From NCBI RefSeq assembly GCF_002797685.1, contig NZ_PGFH01000002.1, positions 248,001 to 312,000 of the forward strand: 64,000 nt of DNA. The letters run 5' to 3'. Under the pieces are notes generated by a model. It had not been told where the DNA came from and did no database searches. It worked only from the letters and a program-made list of their open reading frames with translations. Below, one piece after another: positions 26,500-35,219 of this stretch. The translations under genes were made by a program, and so were the position numbers. The stretch is from Salinibacterium amurskyense. Lineage in GTDB: Bacteria > Actinomycetota > Actinomycetes > Actinomycetales > Microbacteriaceae. Numbering within the stretch: the stretch's first letter is position 1; every line of letters begins with the position of its first letter.

Positions 26500-28161
26500 G
26501 AGAAGCTCGCGCATGCCTGCCTCAAGCTGGCTCGCAACGGCTTCTGCGGCAGCCTGCCGTTCGGCGCCGTCGCCTGCCGTGCTGGAGGCATCCACATAGA
26601 ACTTGAGTTTGGGCTCGGTGCCGCTGGGGCGCACAATCACGCGGGCGCCGCCCTCAATCTGCAAGCGGATGATGTTGCTGGGGGCGAACCCGTCGACGCC
26701 GTTCTCGAAGTCATCGAACGATTCGACCGCGAGGCCGCCGACGCTCGTGGGTGCCGCGGCACGCAAGCGCGTCATGGTGTCGCCGATTTCCGAGATCTGA
26801 GCGAAGCGCAGTGAGACCTGGCGCGAAGCAAAGGCTCCGAAGCGTGCGGTGAACGCGTCGAGGCGGTCGAGGATCGTCGAGCCTTCGGCTTTGAGTTCGG
26901 CCGCCATCGACAGGAAATCGACCGAGGCCGAAATGCCGTCTTTGTCGCGAACCTTGTCGGGGTCGACGAGGTAGCCGAGGGCTTCTTCGTAGCCGAAGAT
27001 CAGCCCATCGATGCGAGAGATCCACTTGAAACCGGTGAGGGTGTCGGAGTAGTCGAGGCCGTAATCGGCGGCAATGGCGCGCAGGGCAGGAGAGGAGACG
27101 ATCGACGCGGCGAGCTTTCCCGTTCCATTCGAACGCTCTGCGGCACGCCACCCGAGCAGCATGCCGACTTCGTTTCCGCTCAGGCGGCGCCATTCACCAT
27201 CACGACCGGGAACGGCGACGGCAAGACGGTCGGCATCCGGGTCATGAGCGATCGCCAGGTCGGCACCAGCTTCGCGAGCTTTCGCGAAGCTGAGATCCAT
27301 GGCGCCCGGCTCTTCAGGGTTGGGGAAGGCAACGGTGGGGAACGCGGCGTCGGGCTGAGCCTGTTCCTCCACGAGCGCGGGGGCAGGGAGGCCAGCCTTC
27401 GCGTACACAGCCTGAGTGGTTTCCCAACCAACACCGTGCATCGCGGTGTACGTGTAAGTGATGTCTTTGACCGGGCCTGCGAGAGCTGCCGTGCGCGCGA
27501 TGTACTCATCGACAACGCCGTCGTCGGTCGTGACGAAATCGGTTGAACGCGGCAGATCGGCGATTGATCCCTTGGCTACAACATCAATCGCGTGGGCGAT
27601 GTCGGCGTCGGCGGGGGAGACGATCTGCGAGCCGTGGTTGTCGCCGCCCAGATAGACCTTGTAGCCATTGTCAATCGCCGGGTTATGGCTAGCGGTAACC
27701 ATCACGCCCGCGCTTACGTTGAGGTGACGAACAGCGAACGCGAGCACAGGTGTCGGCAGCAGGCGTGGCAACAGAATGGCGCGCACTCCGGCACCCGCCA
27801 TGATCGTGGCGGTATCGCGGGCAAAGACCTCGGAGTTCACCCGCCCGTCGTAGCCGATCACAATGCTGGGGCTCAGCTCGTGGGTGAGCAGGTAGGCGGC
27901 AAGTCCCGCAGCCGCCTGAGTGACCAGCACCCGATTCATGCGGTTCGGGCCGGCACCCAATTCGCCGCGCAACCCGGCCGTGCCGAAGGCGAGCCGCGCA
28001 TCAAAGCGGTCATGGAGGCCAGCGATAGCGGCCTCGTCGCCTTGGGTGGCATCCGTGATCAAGGCTTCGAGCTCGGTGTGCGTAACCGCGTCAGGGTCTT
28101 GCTCCAGCCAAGCATTGGCGGCGGCAATCAGTTCGTCGGTGCCAAGGGGTGCTGCACTCAT
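26494..28161 (-). CDS. Phosphopentomutase/phosphoglucomutase of the PGM2 type
   Basis: A 555-residue alpha-D-phosphohexomutase superfamily enzyme. The phosphoserine loop is VTASHNPAIDNGYKVYLGG, the metal loop is AHDPDADRLAVAV, the sugar loop is GFKWISR, and the phosphate loop near the C-terminus is VRPSGTEPKLKFY. The length and N-terminal helix LAFGTAGLRGELGAGPNRMN match the PGM2/PMM group, whose animal member is mainly a phosphopentomutase. The gene is translationally coupled to purine nucleoside phosphorylase (ATGA overlap). The natural reading is ribose-1-phosphate to ribose-5-phosphate conversion. Glucose or mannose mutase activity is also possible. Confidence 0.88.
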   Translation of the reverse strand: MSAAPLGTDELIAAANAWLEQDPDAVTHTELEALITDATQGDEAAIAGLHDRFDARLAFGTAGLRGELGAGPNRMNRVLVTQAAAGLAAYLLTHELSPSIVIGYDGRVNSEVFARDTATIMAGAGVRAILLPRLLPTPVLAFAVRHLNVSAGVMVTASHNPAIDNGYKVYLGGDNHGSQIVSPADADIAHAIDVVAKGSIADLPRSTDFVTTDDGVVDEYIARTAALAGPVKDITYTYTAMHGVGWETTQAVYAKAGLPAPALVEEQAQPDAAFPTVAFPNPEEPGAMDLSFAKAREAGADLAIAHDPDADRLAVAVPGRDGEWRRLSGNEVGMLLGWRAAERSNGTGKLAASIVSSPALRAIAADYGLDYSDTLTGFKWISRIDGLIFGYEEALGYLVDPDKVRDKDGISASVDFLSMAAELKAEGSTILDRLDAFTARFGAFASRQVSLRFAQISEIGDTMTRLRAAAPTSVGGLAVESFDDFENGVDGFAPSNIIRLQIEGGARVIVRPSGTEPKLKFYVDASSTAGDGAERQAAAEAVASQLEAGMRELLS

Positions 28162-28994
28162 AGGGCGCTCACAATCTGGGCGAGAAGGTTGCTGATCTGC
28201 ACTTCGGCGTCTTTGCCCGCCTGAATCACTTCTTCGTGGCTGAGGGGAGTGGTCTGGATGCCGGCCGCCAAGTTGGTGATGAGCGACATTCCCAAGATTT
28301 CCATGCCAGCCTGGCGCGCCGCGATCGCTTCGAGCGCCGTGGACATTCCCACGATGTGGCCACCCATGGTCTTAGCCATCTGAACTTCGGCGGGAGTCTC
28401 GTAGTGCGGGCCGCGGAACTGCGTGTACACACCCTCGTCGAGGCTCGAGTCGATCGACTTCGCGATCTCGCGCAGGCGCTTGCTGTACAGGTCGGTGAGG
28501 TCGATGAACGTCGCACCTTCAAGGGGCGAGTCGGCCGTGAGGTTGAGGTGATCGCTGATGAGCACCGGTGTTCCCGGCTTCCACGTCTCCTTGATGCCAC
28601 CGGCACCGTTGGTAAGAATCATGGTCGTGGCGCCGGTAGCAGCAGCGGTGCGCACGGAGTGAACAACGCGGCGAACGCCGTGGTTCTCGTAGTAGTGGGT
28701 GCGTGCGCCGATGACGAGGGCGCGCTTGCCGCTCGGCAACAGGATCGACCGCAGAGTGCCGACGTGGCCTTCAAGCGCCGGCTTGGAGAAACCGGGGATG
28801 TCGGAGGCGGGGATCGTGGCAGTAGTTTCGCCGATCAGATCGGCGGCTTTGCCCCAGCCGCTACCGAGCGTGAGGGCAATGTCGTGCTTCTCGACTCCGG
28901 TCGCGGCTGCGATTGCGGCAGCGGCTTCCTTAGCGACCTCAAACGGGTCTGCAGTGGGGTCGTCGAGGGGGTTTGTGAGTGGCGACTGTGACAT
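28158..28994 (-). CDS. punA: Purine nucleoside phosphorylase (trimeric type)
   Basis: A 278-residue enzyme that phosphorolyses inosine and guanosine to base and ribose-1-phosphate. Family motifs are TLGSGWGKAADLIG, EGHVGTLRS, GARTHYYENHG, ILTNGAGGI, FRGPHYETPAEVQM and MSLITNLAAGI, where Asn contacts the 6-oxo group. The start is ATG at 28992-28994. Upstream in-frame codons reach into the divergent gene's promoter and are not conserved in character. The stop overlaps the mutase start by four bases. Products pass to the mutase. Confidence 0.94.
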   Translation of the reverse strand: MSQSPLTNPLDDPTADPFEVAKEAAAAIAAATGVEKHDIALTLGSGWGKAADLIGETTATIPASDIPGFSKPALEGHVGTLRSILLPSGKRALVIGARTHYYENHGVRRVVHSVRTAAATGATTMILTNGAGGIKETWKPGTPVLISDHLNLTADSPLEGATFIDLTDLYSKRLREIAKSIDSSLDEGVYTQFRGPHYETPAEVQMAKTMGGHIVGMSTALEAIAARQAGMEILGMSLITNLAAGIQTTPLSHEEVIQAGKDAEVQISNLLAQIVSAL

Positions 28995-29051
28995 GGCATC
29001 CACTCTAAACGCTGGGGCAGTTAACTCACCGAGCGGTTGAGCGCGAATGTG

Positions 29052-29077
29052 AGCAGCGAAGCGCGCGTGTCGCTGCT
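29052..29077. promoter_or_regulatory. Inverted repeat between punA and the quinone reductase gene
   Basis: AGCAGCGA (29052-29059) and TCGCTGCT (29070-29077) are perfect inverted repeats around a GC-rich 10-base centre. They lie in the divergent region between punA and the flavoprotein gene. They may be an operator for either side, but no regulator is identified. Confidence 0.35.
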
Positions 29078-29123
29078 GTTGAGCCGCCGATGAGAGCCGC
29101 ATGCACATCGGTGCGTCGACGGT

Positions 29124-29152
29124 TTGTCGCTGGGGCAGAACCGCGCGAGAAT
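29124..29152 (+). promoter_or_regulatory. Promoter for a leaderless quinone reductase transcript
   Basis: TTGTCG (29124-29129), 17 bases, then GAGAAT (29147-29152). The ATG at 29159 begins six bases after the -10 box, which is the expected site of transcription start. The coding message would lack a leader, as is common in actinobacteria. Confidence 0.5.
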
Positions 29153-29158
29153 AAGGGC

Positions 29159-30595
29159 ATGGCCTATGAGTTTGAGCGCACCCAACGAATTGCAGTACTC
29201 GGTGGTGGCCCCGGTGGCTACGAAGCAGCCCTTGCGGGTGCCCAGTTGGGAGCCGAAGTAACTCTCGTTGAGCGCGCCGGCGTCGGCGGCTCAGCAGTGC
29301 TCACCGATGTGGTGCCCTCGAAGACGCTGATCGCAACGGCAGAAGCGACGAACGCGATTCGGGATGCCGCCGACCTGGGCGTGCAGTTCTACTCACGCTC
29401 CGACTCCGGGCGGGCCGTTCGCCCCGACATCACCGTGAACCTTGCTGCCGTCAATGCGCGCCTCATGCGCCTTGCCCAGCAGCAGTCAGACGACATGAAG
29501 TCGCAACTGATCAAGGCCGGCGTACGCATCATTGAAGGCGAGGGGCGTCTCGATGGCCCCCAGCGCCTCGTTGTCTCGACCGGCAAGGGTAAGTCGGGCA
29601 CCGACTTCGACGAAGTGGATGCTGACACCGTCATCGTCTCTGTGGGTGCACGCCCGCGCGTGCTCGACTCCGCTCTGCCCGATGGCAAGCGCATCCTCAC
29701 GTGGACGCAGCTCTACACACTCGACGAAACCCCCAAGCACCTCATCGTGGTGGGCTCTGGTGTCACCGGTGCCGAGTTCGCTTCGGCCTACACCGCGCTC
29801 GGTGCCAAAGTCACTTTGATTTCCTCCCGCGATCGCGTACTTCCGGGGGAAGACGAAGATGCCGCCCGCGTGATTGAAGACGTTTTCAAGCGCAACGGCA
29901 TGACCGTTCTTTCCAAGTCGCGCGCCGAATCCGTGAAGACCACCAAGGATGGCGTCATCGCGACGCTCAGCGACGGACGCACCGTAGAGGGCTCGCACTG
30001 CCTCATGGCCGTCGGCTCATTGCCGAACACCGAAGGTCTTGGCCTCGAAGAGGCTGGCGTACAGCTGACCGAATCCGGCCACATCCGCGTCAATCGCGTT
30101 GCCCGCACCTCGATGCCGTCGATCTATGCGGCCGGTGACTGCTCAGACTTCTTCCCGCTCGCCTCGGTCGCCGCAATGCAGGGCCGCACTGCGGTGTTCC
30201 ACGCCATGGGCGACGGCGTTACGCCGATCGAACTGCGCAACGTGGCATCCAACATCTTCACTCAGCCCGAGATTGCCACCGTCGGCTGGTCGCAAAAGCA
30301 GATCGAAGACGGCCTCGCTCAGGGCACCATCTACAAGCTGCCGCTGGCCTCCAACCCGCGCGCCAAGATGATGGGCATCAAGGACGGCTTCGTGAAGCTC
30401 TTTGCTCGCACCGGCTCTGGCACCGTTATCGGTGGCGTCGTCGTGGCGCCGAATGCTTCTGAGCTCATCATCTCGATGGCGCTCGCAGTAGAGCACCGCC
30501 TCACGGTCGACCAGATTGCCCGCGCTTTTTCCGTGTACCCGTCACTGACAGGCAGCATTACGGATGCCGCACGCGCCATGCACGTCGTTCACTAG
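29159..30595 (+). CDS. lpdA: NAD(P)H:quinone reductase, LpdA-like flavoprotein
   Basis: A 478-residue member of the flavoprotein disulfide reductase family. The FAD motif is AVLGGGPGGYEAALAGAQLG and the NAD motif is IVVGSGVTGAEFASAY. The second FAD segment is YAAGDCSDFFPLASVA. The redox-active CxxxxC of lipoamide dehydrogenase is missing: the site reads GGSAVLTDVVPSK. Mycobacterial LpdA (Rv3303c) shares this loss and reduces quinones, so the same role is inferred here. The His-Glu pair expected at the C-terminus is also altered. ATG 29159 is preferred over 29090, which lies inside non-conserved sequence. It ends overlapping the SorC gene tail-to-tail by four bases. Confidence 0.88.
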   Translation: MAYEFERTQRIAVLGGGPGGYEAALAGAQLGAEVTLVERAGVGGSAVLTDVVPSKTLIATAEATNAIRDAADLGVQFYSRSDSGRAVRPDITVNLAAVNARLMRLAQQQSDDMKSQLIKAGVRIIEGEGRLDGPQRLVVSTGKGKSGTDFDEVDADTVIVSVGARPRVLDSALPDGKRILTWTQLYTLDETPKHLIVVGSGVTGAEFASAYTALGAKVTLISSRDRVLPGEDEDAARVIEDVFKRNGMTVLSKSRAESVKTTKDGVIATLSDGRTVEGSHCLMAVGSLPNTEGLGLEEAGVQLTESGHIRVNRVARTSMPSIYAAGDCSDFFPLASVAAMQGRTAVFHAMGDGVTPIELRNVASNIFTQPEIATVGWSQKQIEDGLAQGTIYKLPLASNPRAKMMGIKDGFVKLFARTGSGTVIGGVVVAPNASELIISMALAVEHRLTVDQIARAFSVYPSLTGSITDAARAMHVVH

Positions 30596-31623
30596 CCCGC
30601 GGTCGCTGGCTCTGCCGCGCTCTGGCGTTCTTGGAAGGCTAGCTCTTCGGCTGACGCTGCTCCTTCTTTCAGCTCCATGACGTGTTCAACGAGCTTCGTG
30701 GCGGTCTGTTCATCGATCACGAGGTCGGTGATGACGCCCGCCCGCAGTGCTGCGAGCAGCGGAACGACCTTGTTATCGCCGGCCACGCCACAGATGCGGC
30801 GGGGGATCGCACGCAGTTCTGCCGGGGTGGGGCCGGTTGCACGTGCGTTCATCGAGAGGTCTTCGTAGCTGCCATCTTCGCGAAGGAAGATGGTGCACAC
30901 GTCGCCCACAATGCCTTCGCTGTCGAGCGTTTCGATGTCGCCCGCTTCGAGGTAGCCGGCGGAGTAGACGTGGCTGGGCACTTCACCGGCGATGGCGCCG
31001 ATCGAGAAGAGCGCAATATCCGCGCGACGCTGGTACTCAAGCACGCGCACAATTGACCGCTCTGACCACATGGCATTGCGTGTTTCGGCGTAATCGAAGA
31101 ACGCCGGCACTGGGAATAAGTGCACTTGGGCGTCGAACGCGTCGCCAAAGTTGGCGATGAGGTTGCCGGCATATTCCACGCCCGAGGTGCGAACGTTAGC
31201 CGCTCCATTGAGCTGCACGACGGCGCTTCCGCGGGTGGGTTTCTTGCCCAAATGGCGCGAGATCGCGGCCAACGTGGTGCCCCAGGCCACGCCCATGATC
31301 ATGTCGGAATCGAACCAGCCGGTGACCATTCGAGCGGTGGCTTTCGCTACCTGCTCGAGCCGTTCTGTCTCGTCGGCAAGGTCAGCGACGGGCACGACAT
31401 GGGTGGCGATTCCGAAGCACGTTTCGATCTTTTTGGCCAGACCCGGGCCCCGCGTGGGAGTGGGACGAAGCGTGATTTCTACGAGGCCGCTATCGCGGGC
31501 ATCCCGCAGCAATCGGGACACGCTTGAGCGGGACATATGTAGGTGGTTCGCAATGGTGTCCATCTTGATGTCTTGCAAGTAGTACATCGACGATGCGGCC
31601 AGCATTGCCTCTTCGCGTTCCAT
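30592..31623 (-). CDS. SorC/DeoR-type sugar-binding transcriptional regulator
   Basis: A regulator of 343 residues from ATG 31623. An in-frame ATG at 31632 has no spacing to the AAGG site, so the second is preferred. The N-terminus has a crp-like HTH: AASSMYYLQDIKMDTIANHL followed by HMSRSSVSRLLRDARDSGLVEI. The C-terminal sugar-binding domain has MIMGVAWGTTLAAISRHL and IGAIAGEVPSHVYSAGYL, as in SorC proteins that bind phosphorylated sugars. It is divergent from glpD-glpK, so glycerol-3-phosphate or a related metabolite may be the effector. The linked palindromes at 31636-31704 are candidate operators. Confidence 0.9.
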   Translation of the reverse strand: MEREEAMLAASSMYYLQDIKMDTIANHLHMSRSSVSRLLRDARDSGLVEITLRPTPTRGPGLAKKIETCFGIATHVVPVADLADETERLEQVAKATARMVTGWFDSDMIMGVAWGTTLAAISRHLGKKPTRGSAVVQLNGAANVRTSGVEYAGNLIANFGDAFDAQVHLFPVPAFFDYAETRNAMWSERSIVRVLEYQRRADIALFSIGAIAGEVPSHVYSAGYLEAGDIETLDSEGIVGDVCTIFLREDGSYEDLSMNARATGPTPAELRAIPRRICGVAGDNKVVPLLAALRAGVITDLVIDEQTATKLVEHVMELKEGAASAEELAFQERQSAAEPATAG

Positions 31624-31635
31624 AACGTCCATCCT

Positions 31636-31649
31636 TGCACGTTCGTGCA
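31636..31649. promoter_or_regulatory. Palindromic operator candidate at the SorC gene start
   Basis: TGCACGTTCGTGCA (31636-31649) is a perfect 14-bp dyad. It overlaps the translation start region of the SorC-family gene and lies about 125 bases upstream of the glpD start. The position fits self-repression. Confidence 0.6.
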
Positions 31650-31655
31650 GATGTG

Positions 31656-31704
31656 CTGCTCAGTTTGTCATTGACCCTAGCTAGCGTAATACGCTGCTGA
31701 GCAG
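31656..31704. promoter_or_regulatory. Repeat elements in the glpD promoter region
   Basis: CTGCTCAG (31656-31663) and CTGAGCAG (31697-31704) are exact reverse complements 33 bases apart. CTGCTGAGCAG (31694-31704) and GCGTAATACGC (31684-31694) are perfect odd dyads. Possible -35 (TTGTCA, 31665-31670) and -10 (TAATAC, 31687-31692) boxes lie among them. The region is likely the control site of glpDK. Confidence 0.5.
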
Positions 31705-31774
31705 TGGATCATCCCAGAAGATTCACAGCCGCCCTCGGCGGTAACCACCACCACACGATAGAAGAGCAGTGTTC

Positions 31775-33547
31775 ATGGCTGACCAGTCCCTCACCCGCGA
31801 AACCCGCGACAGCGCCATCCAGCGTCTTATGGAGAGCGCAGAGCCGGGGCGTGAACTTGACGTTCTCGTCATCGGTGGTGGAATTACCGGCGCCGGAATT
31901 GCTCTGGATGCCGCCACGCGCGGTCTCGACACCGTCGTTGTTGAGTCCCAAGACTGGGCCGCCGGCTCTTCCAGCCGCGCCAGCAAGCTCATCCACGGCG
32001 GGCTTCGCTACCTGCAGATGCTCGACTTCAAGCTCGTGCACGAAGCACTCACCGAGCGCGACCTGTTGCTCAACAACGTGGCACCGCACCTCGTGCGTCC
32101 GCTGCCGTTCCTCTACCCGCTGCGTCACCACGTGTGGGAGCGCGCTTTCGTCGGCGCCGGAATTGCTCTCTACGACTTCCTCGCTTCGGTTACCGTCAAG
32201 AGCACTTCGGGCAAGCGCAGCGTTCCGTGGCACCGCCACATGTCGCGCAAGCAGCTCGCTGCTCGCTTCCCCGGTCTCGCTCACGATGCCGCTGTCGGCG
32301 CGATCGAATACTGGGACGCCAACGTCGATGATGCTCGCTACGTCGTGAGCGTCATCCGCACCGCCTCGGCTCACGGCGCAGGCGCCGCTACCCGCATGCA
32401 GGTCGTCGAGATCACGAAGAACGATGAGGGTGTCGTCAACGGCGCCGTCATGGTTGACCTCGAAACGGGAAAGACATTCCCCGTTCGCGCCAAGGCCGTC
32501 ATCAACTCCACCGGCGTCTGGACCGGCGAGACTCAAGCCCTCGCCCACGAAAGCGGCGGACTCAAAGTTCTGGCCTCCAAGGGCATCCACATTGTTGTTC
32601 CTCGCGAACGCATCAAGGGTGAAGCCGGCCTGATCCTGCAAACTTCCAAGAGCGTGCTCTTCGTGATTCCCTGGTCACGCTATTGGGTCATCGGCACCAC
32701 TGACACTCCGTGGAAAGAGAACCTTCTCAACCCTGCGGCAACCGCCGATGACATTGACTACGTCATTGCTGAAGCCAACGCAGTGCTCGCAAACCCCATC
32801 GACCGCACCGACGTTATCGGCACCTGGGCGGGACTTCGCCCCTTGCTGCAGCCGGGCACGATGGAAGGCACAAACTCGGCCAAGGTCTCGCGAGAGCACA
32901 CTGTTGCGTCGCCCATCCCGGGCCTCACGGTTATCGCTGGTGGAAAGTTCACCACGTACCGCGTGATGGCGAAGGATGCCGTTGACTTCGCGATCGGTAA
33001 GGACGCGGCCAAGGCCAACCCTTCAACCACCGAAACTGTCGCACTGTTGGGCGCTGAAGGACTCGAGGAAGCAACCGCCGGTGCTGCGGCACTCGGAGCG
33101 AAGTTCGGCTGGAGCGATCAGATGATCGACCACCTGCTGCACCGTTACGGCGCGAAGATCTCCGAGATCGCCGCCATCGCTGAGGCCGAGCCTGAGATGG
33201 CCAAGCCGCTGGCGCAGGCCTCCGCTTACCTCCGTGCCGAAATCGCCTACGCGATCACCCACGAAGGTGCCCTGCACCTCGAAGACCTCATGGTTCGTCG
33301 CACCCGCATGAACTACGAGTACCTCAACGAGGCAATGGCCGCTGTACCCGAGGTGGCAGAAATTGCCGCGAAGCTTCTCGGCTGGGATGAGCAGACCACC
33401 GCTCACGAAGTCGCTGTCTACACCCAGATGGCGGAGGCCGTAGCAGCTGCTGCGCTCACCCGCGATGACGAAAGCGCATCCGACGTGCGCGAAGCAGCAC
33501 CGCAGATCGTGCCGCTTGTGACCCCCGCAGCACTCGAAACAAAGTAA
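31775..33547 (+). CDS. glpD: Aerobic glycerol-3-phosphate dehydrogenase
   Basis: A 590-residue FAD enzyme that oxidises glycerol-3-phosphate to DHAP and passes electrons to quinone at the membrane. The FAD motif is [20 protein letters not shown] near the N-terminus. [17 protein letters not shown] and TTDTPW match GlpD. The C-terminal domain from about residue 420 is the usual helical cap. ATG 31775 is chosen after an AGAAGAG site. It is followed by glpK 68 bases downstream and divergent from the SorC regulator, giving a glycerol-use operon. Confidence 0.96.
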   Translation: MADQSLTRETRDSAIQRLMESAEPGRELDVLVIGGGITGAGIALDAATRGLDTVVVESQDWAAGSSSRASKLIHGGLRYLQMLDFKLVHEALTERDLLLNNVAPHLVRPLPFLYPLRHHVWERAFVGAGIALYDFLASVTVKSTSGKRSVPWHRHMSRKQLAARFPGLAHDAAVGAIEYWDANVDDARYVVSVIRTASAHGAGAATRMQVVEITKNDEGVVNGAVMVDLETGKTFPVRAKAVINSTGVWTGETQALAHESGGLKVLASKGIHIVVPRERIKGEAGLILQTSKSVLFVIPWSRYWVIGTTDTPWKENLLNPAATADDIDYVIAEANAVLANPIDRTDVIGTWAGLRPLLQPGTMEGTNSAKVSREHTVASPIPGLTVIAGGKFTTYRVMAKDAVDFAIGKDAAKANPSTTETVALLGAEGLEEATAGAAALGAKFGWSDQMIDHLLHRYGAKISEIAAIAEAEPEMAKPLAQASAYLRAEIAYAITHEGALHLEDLMVRRTRMNYEYLNEAMAAVPEVAEIAAKLLGWDEQTTAHEVAVYTQMAEAVAAAALTRDDESASDVREAAPQIVPLVTPAALETK

Positions 33548-33564
33548 CCGAACTACTGGATTTG

Positions 33565-33578
33565 GGCGCGCAAGCGCC
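33565..33578 (+). other. Small GCAA-tetraloop hairpin between glpD and glpK
   Basis: GGCGC (33565-33569) pairs with GCGCC (33574-33578) around GCAA, a stable GNRA-type tetraloop. It lies in the 68-base gap between the two genes and may tune message stability. Confidence 0.35.
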
Positions 33579-33615
33579 TCACGAAGTACAGACGATCAAT
33601 GGAGATACGCCGACG

Positions 33616-35133
33616 ATGACACAGTACATACTGTCGATTGACCAAGGAACGACGAGCTCACGCTCGATCATCTTTGATCACGACGCGCGTATCGTTTCGA
33701 GCGGTCAGCTCGAGCACGAACAGATTTTCCCTCGTGCCGGTTGGGTCGAACACGACCCGATGGAGATCTGGGACAACGTTCGAGAGACCGTCGGGCTGTC
33801 GCTCTCGCGGGCCAACCTGACCTACCAAGACATTGGCGCCGTCGGCATCACCAATCAGCGTGAAACCACGGTGGTGTGGAACAAGACCACGGGCCTTCCG
33901 GTCACGAATGCGATCGTTTGGCAAGACACTCGTACCCAGCACATCATTACCGAGCTTGCGGGCTCCGAGGGTCTCGAAAAGTACAAGGCCATCACAGGAC
34001 TGCCGCTGGCACCGTACTTCGCCGGCCCCAAAGTCACGTGGATCTTGCGCTACGTCGACGGAGCTCAAGAAGCCGCTGACCGCGGCGAGCTACTCTTCGG
34101 CACGATCGACACCTGGCTGCTCTGGAACCTCACCGGCGGTGTCGATGGGGGAGTGCACGCGACCGACGTGACCAACGCCTCCCGCACCATGCTCATGGAT
34201 CTCGACACTCTCCAGTGGCGCGAAGACATCGCAGCAGACATGGGTATTCCGATGTCGATGCTGCCCGAGATTCGCTCCTCCAGCGAGATCTTCGGCCACT
34301 GCCGCGACCACGGTTCGCTGCCCGGAGTGCCCATCGCGGGCATCCTCGGCGACCAGCAGGCGGCGACGTTCGGCCAGGCCTGCTTTAGCGAGGGAATGGC
34401 CAAGAACACGTACGGCACCGGCAACTTCTTGCTGTTGAACACCGGCAACAAGCGCGTTCACAGCAACAACGGCCTGCTCACTACGGTCTGCTACAAGATC
34501 GGCGACGCCGCTCCCGTGTACGCCCTCGAGGGTTCGATCGCTGTCACGGGATCGCTCATCCAGTGGCTGCGCGACAACCTCGGCATGTTCTCCGACGCTC
34601 CCGATGTCGAGCGCCTCGCTCTCGAAGTCGAAGACAACGGTGGCGCCTACTTCGTGCCCGCCTTCTCCGGACTCTTCGCCCCCTACTGGCGACCGGATGC
34701 TCGGGGAGCTCTCCTCGGACTCACCCGTTACGTCACCAAGAACCACATCGCTCGTGCAGCGCTCGAAGCCACCGCGTACCAAACGCGCGAGGTCATGGAC
34801 GCCATGAATGCGGATGCCGGAGTCGACCTCGCGGAACTCCGCGTCGACGGCGGCATGGTGGCCAATGAACTTCTCATGCAGTTTCAGGCTGATCAGCTGG
34901 GCGTGGACGTCATCCGCCCCCGCATCACCGAAACCACCGCTCTCGGCGCAGCATTCGCGGCCGGCATCGCGGTCGAGTTTTGGGGCAGCGAGCACGACGT
35001 GCTCTCCACCTGGAACGAAGACAAGAGGTGGAAGCCGCAAATGGCTCGCCTCGAGAGAGATCAGCTTTACCGCAACTGGAAAAAGGCGGTAACCAAGACC
35101 ATGGGCTGGGTTGATGAGGACGTGGAGACCTGA
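33616..35133 (+). CDS. glpK: Glycerol kinase
   Basis: A 505-residue FGGY-family kinase that phosphorylates glycerol with ATP. The opening [38 protein letters not shown] and WQDTRT are hallmark GlpK segments. [11 protein letters not shown] and [19 protein letters not shown] mark the C-terminal half. The start at ATG 33616 has GGAG eleven bases upstream. It works directly before GlpD. No glycerol facilitator (glpF) gene is visible in the window. Confidence 0.97.
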   Translation: MTQYILSIDQGTTSSRSIIFDHDARIVSSGQLEHEQIFPRAGWVEHDPMEIWDNVRETVGLSLSRANLTYQDIGAVGITNQRETTVVWNKTTGLPVTNAIVWQDTRTQHIITELAGSEGLEKYKAITGLPLAPYFAGPKVTWILRYVDGAQEAADRGELLFGTIDTWLLWNLTGGVDGGVHATDVTNASRTMLMDLDTLQWREDIAADMGIPMSMLPEIRSSSEIFGHCRDHGSLPGVPIAGILGDQQAATFGQACFSEGMAKNTYGTGNFLLLNTGNKRVHSNNGLLTTVCYKIGDAAPVYALEGSIAVTGSLIQWLRDNLGMFSDAPDVERLALEVEDNGGAYFVPAFSGLFAPYWRPDARGALLGLTRYVTKNHIARAALEATAYQTREVMDAMNADAGVDLAELRVDGGMVANELLMQFQADQLGVDVIRPRITETTALGAAFAAGIAVEFWGSEHDVLSTWNEDKRWKPQMARLERDQLYRNWKKAVTKTMGWVDEDVET

Positions 35134-35219
35134 TCTGCCTGATTTACCCATGACGGGCGTGCTGTCAGTCACGTCCATAACCACACAGCAATCGATACCC
35201 ACGAAGGGGTAGGGAATCA

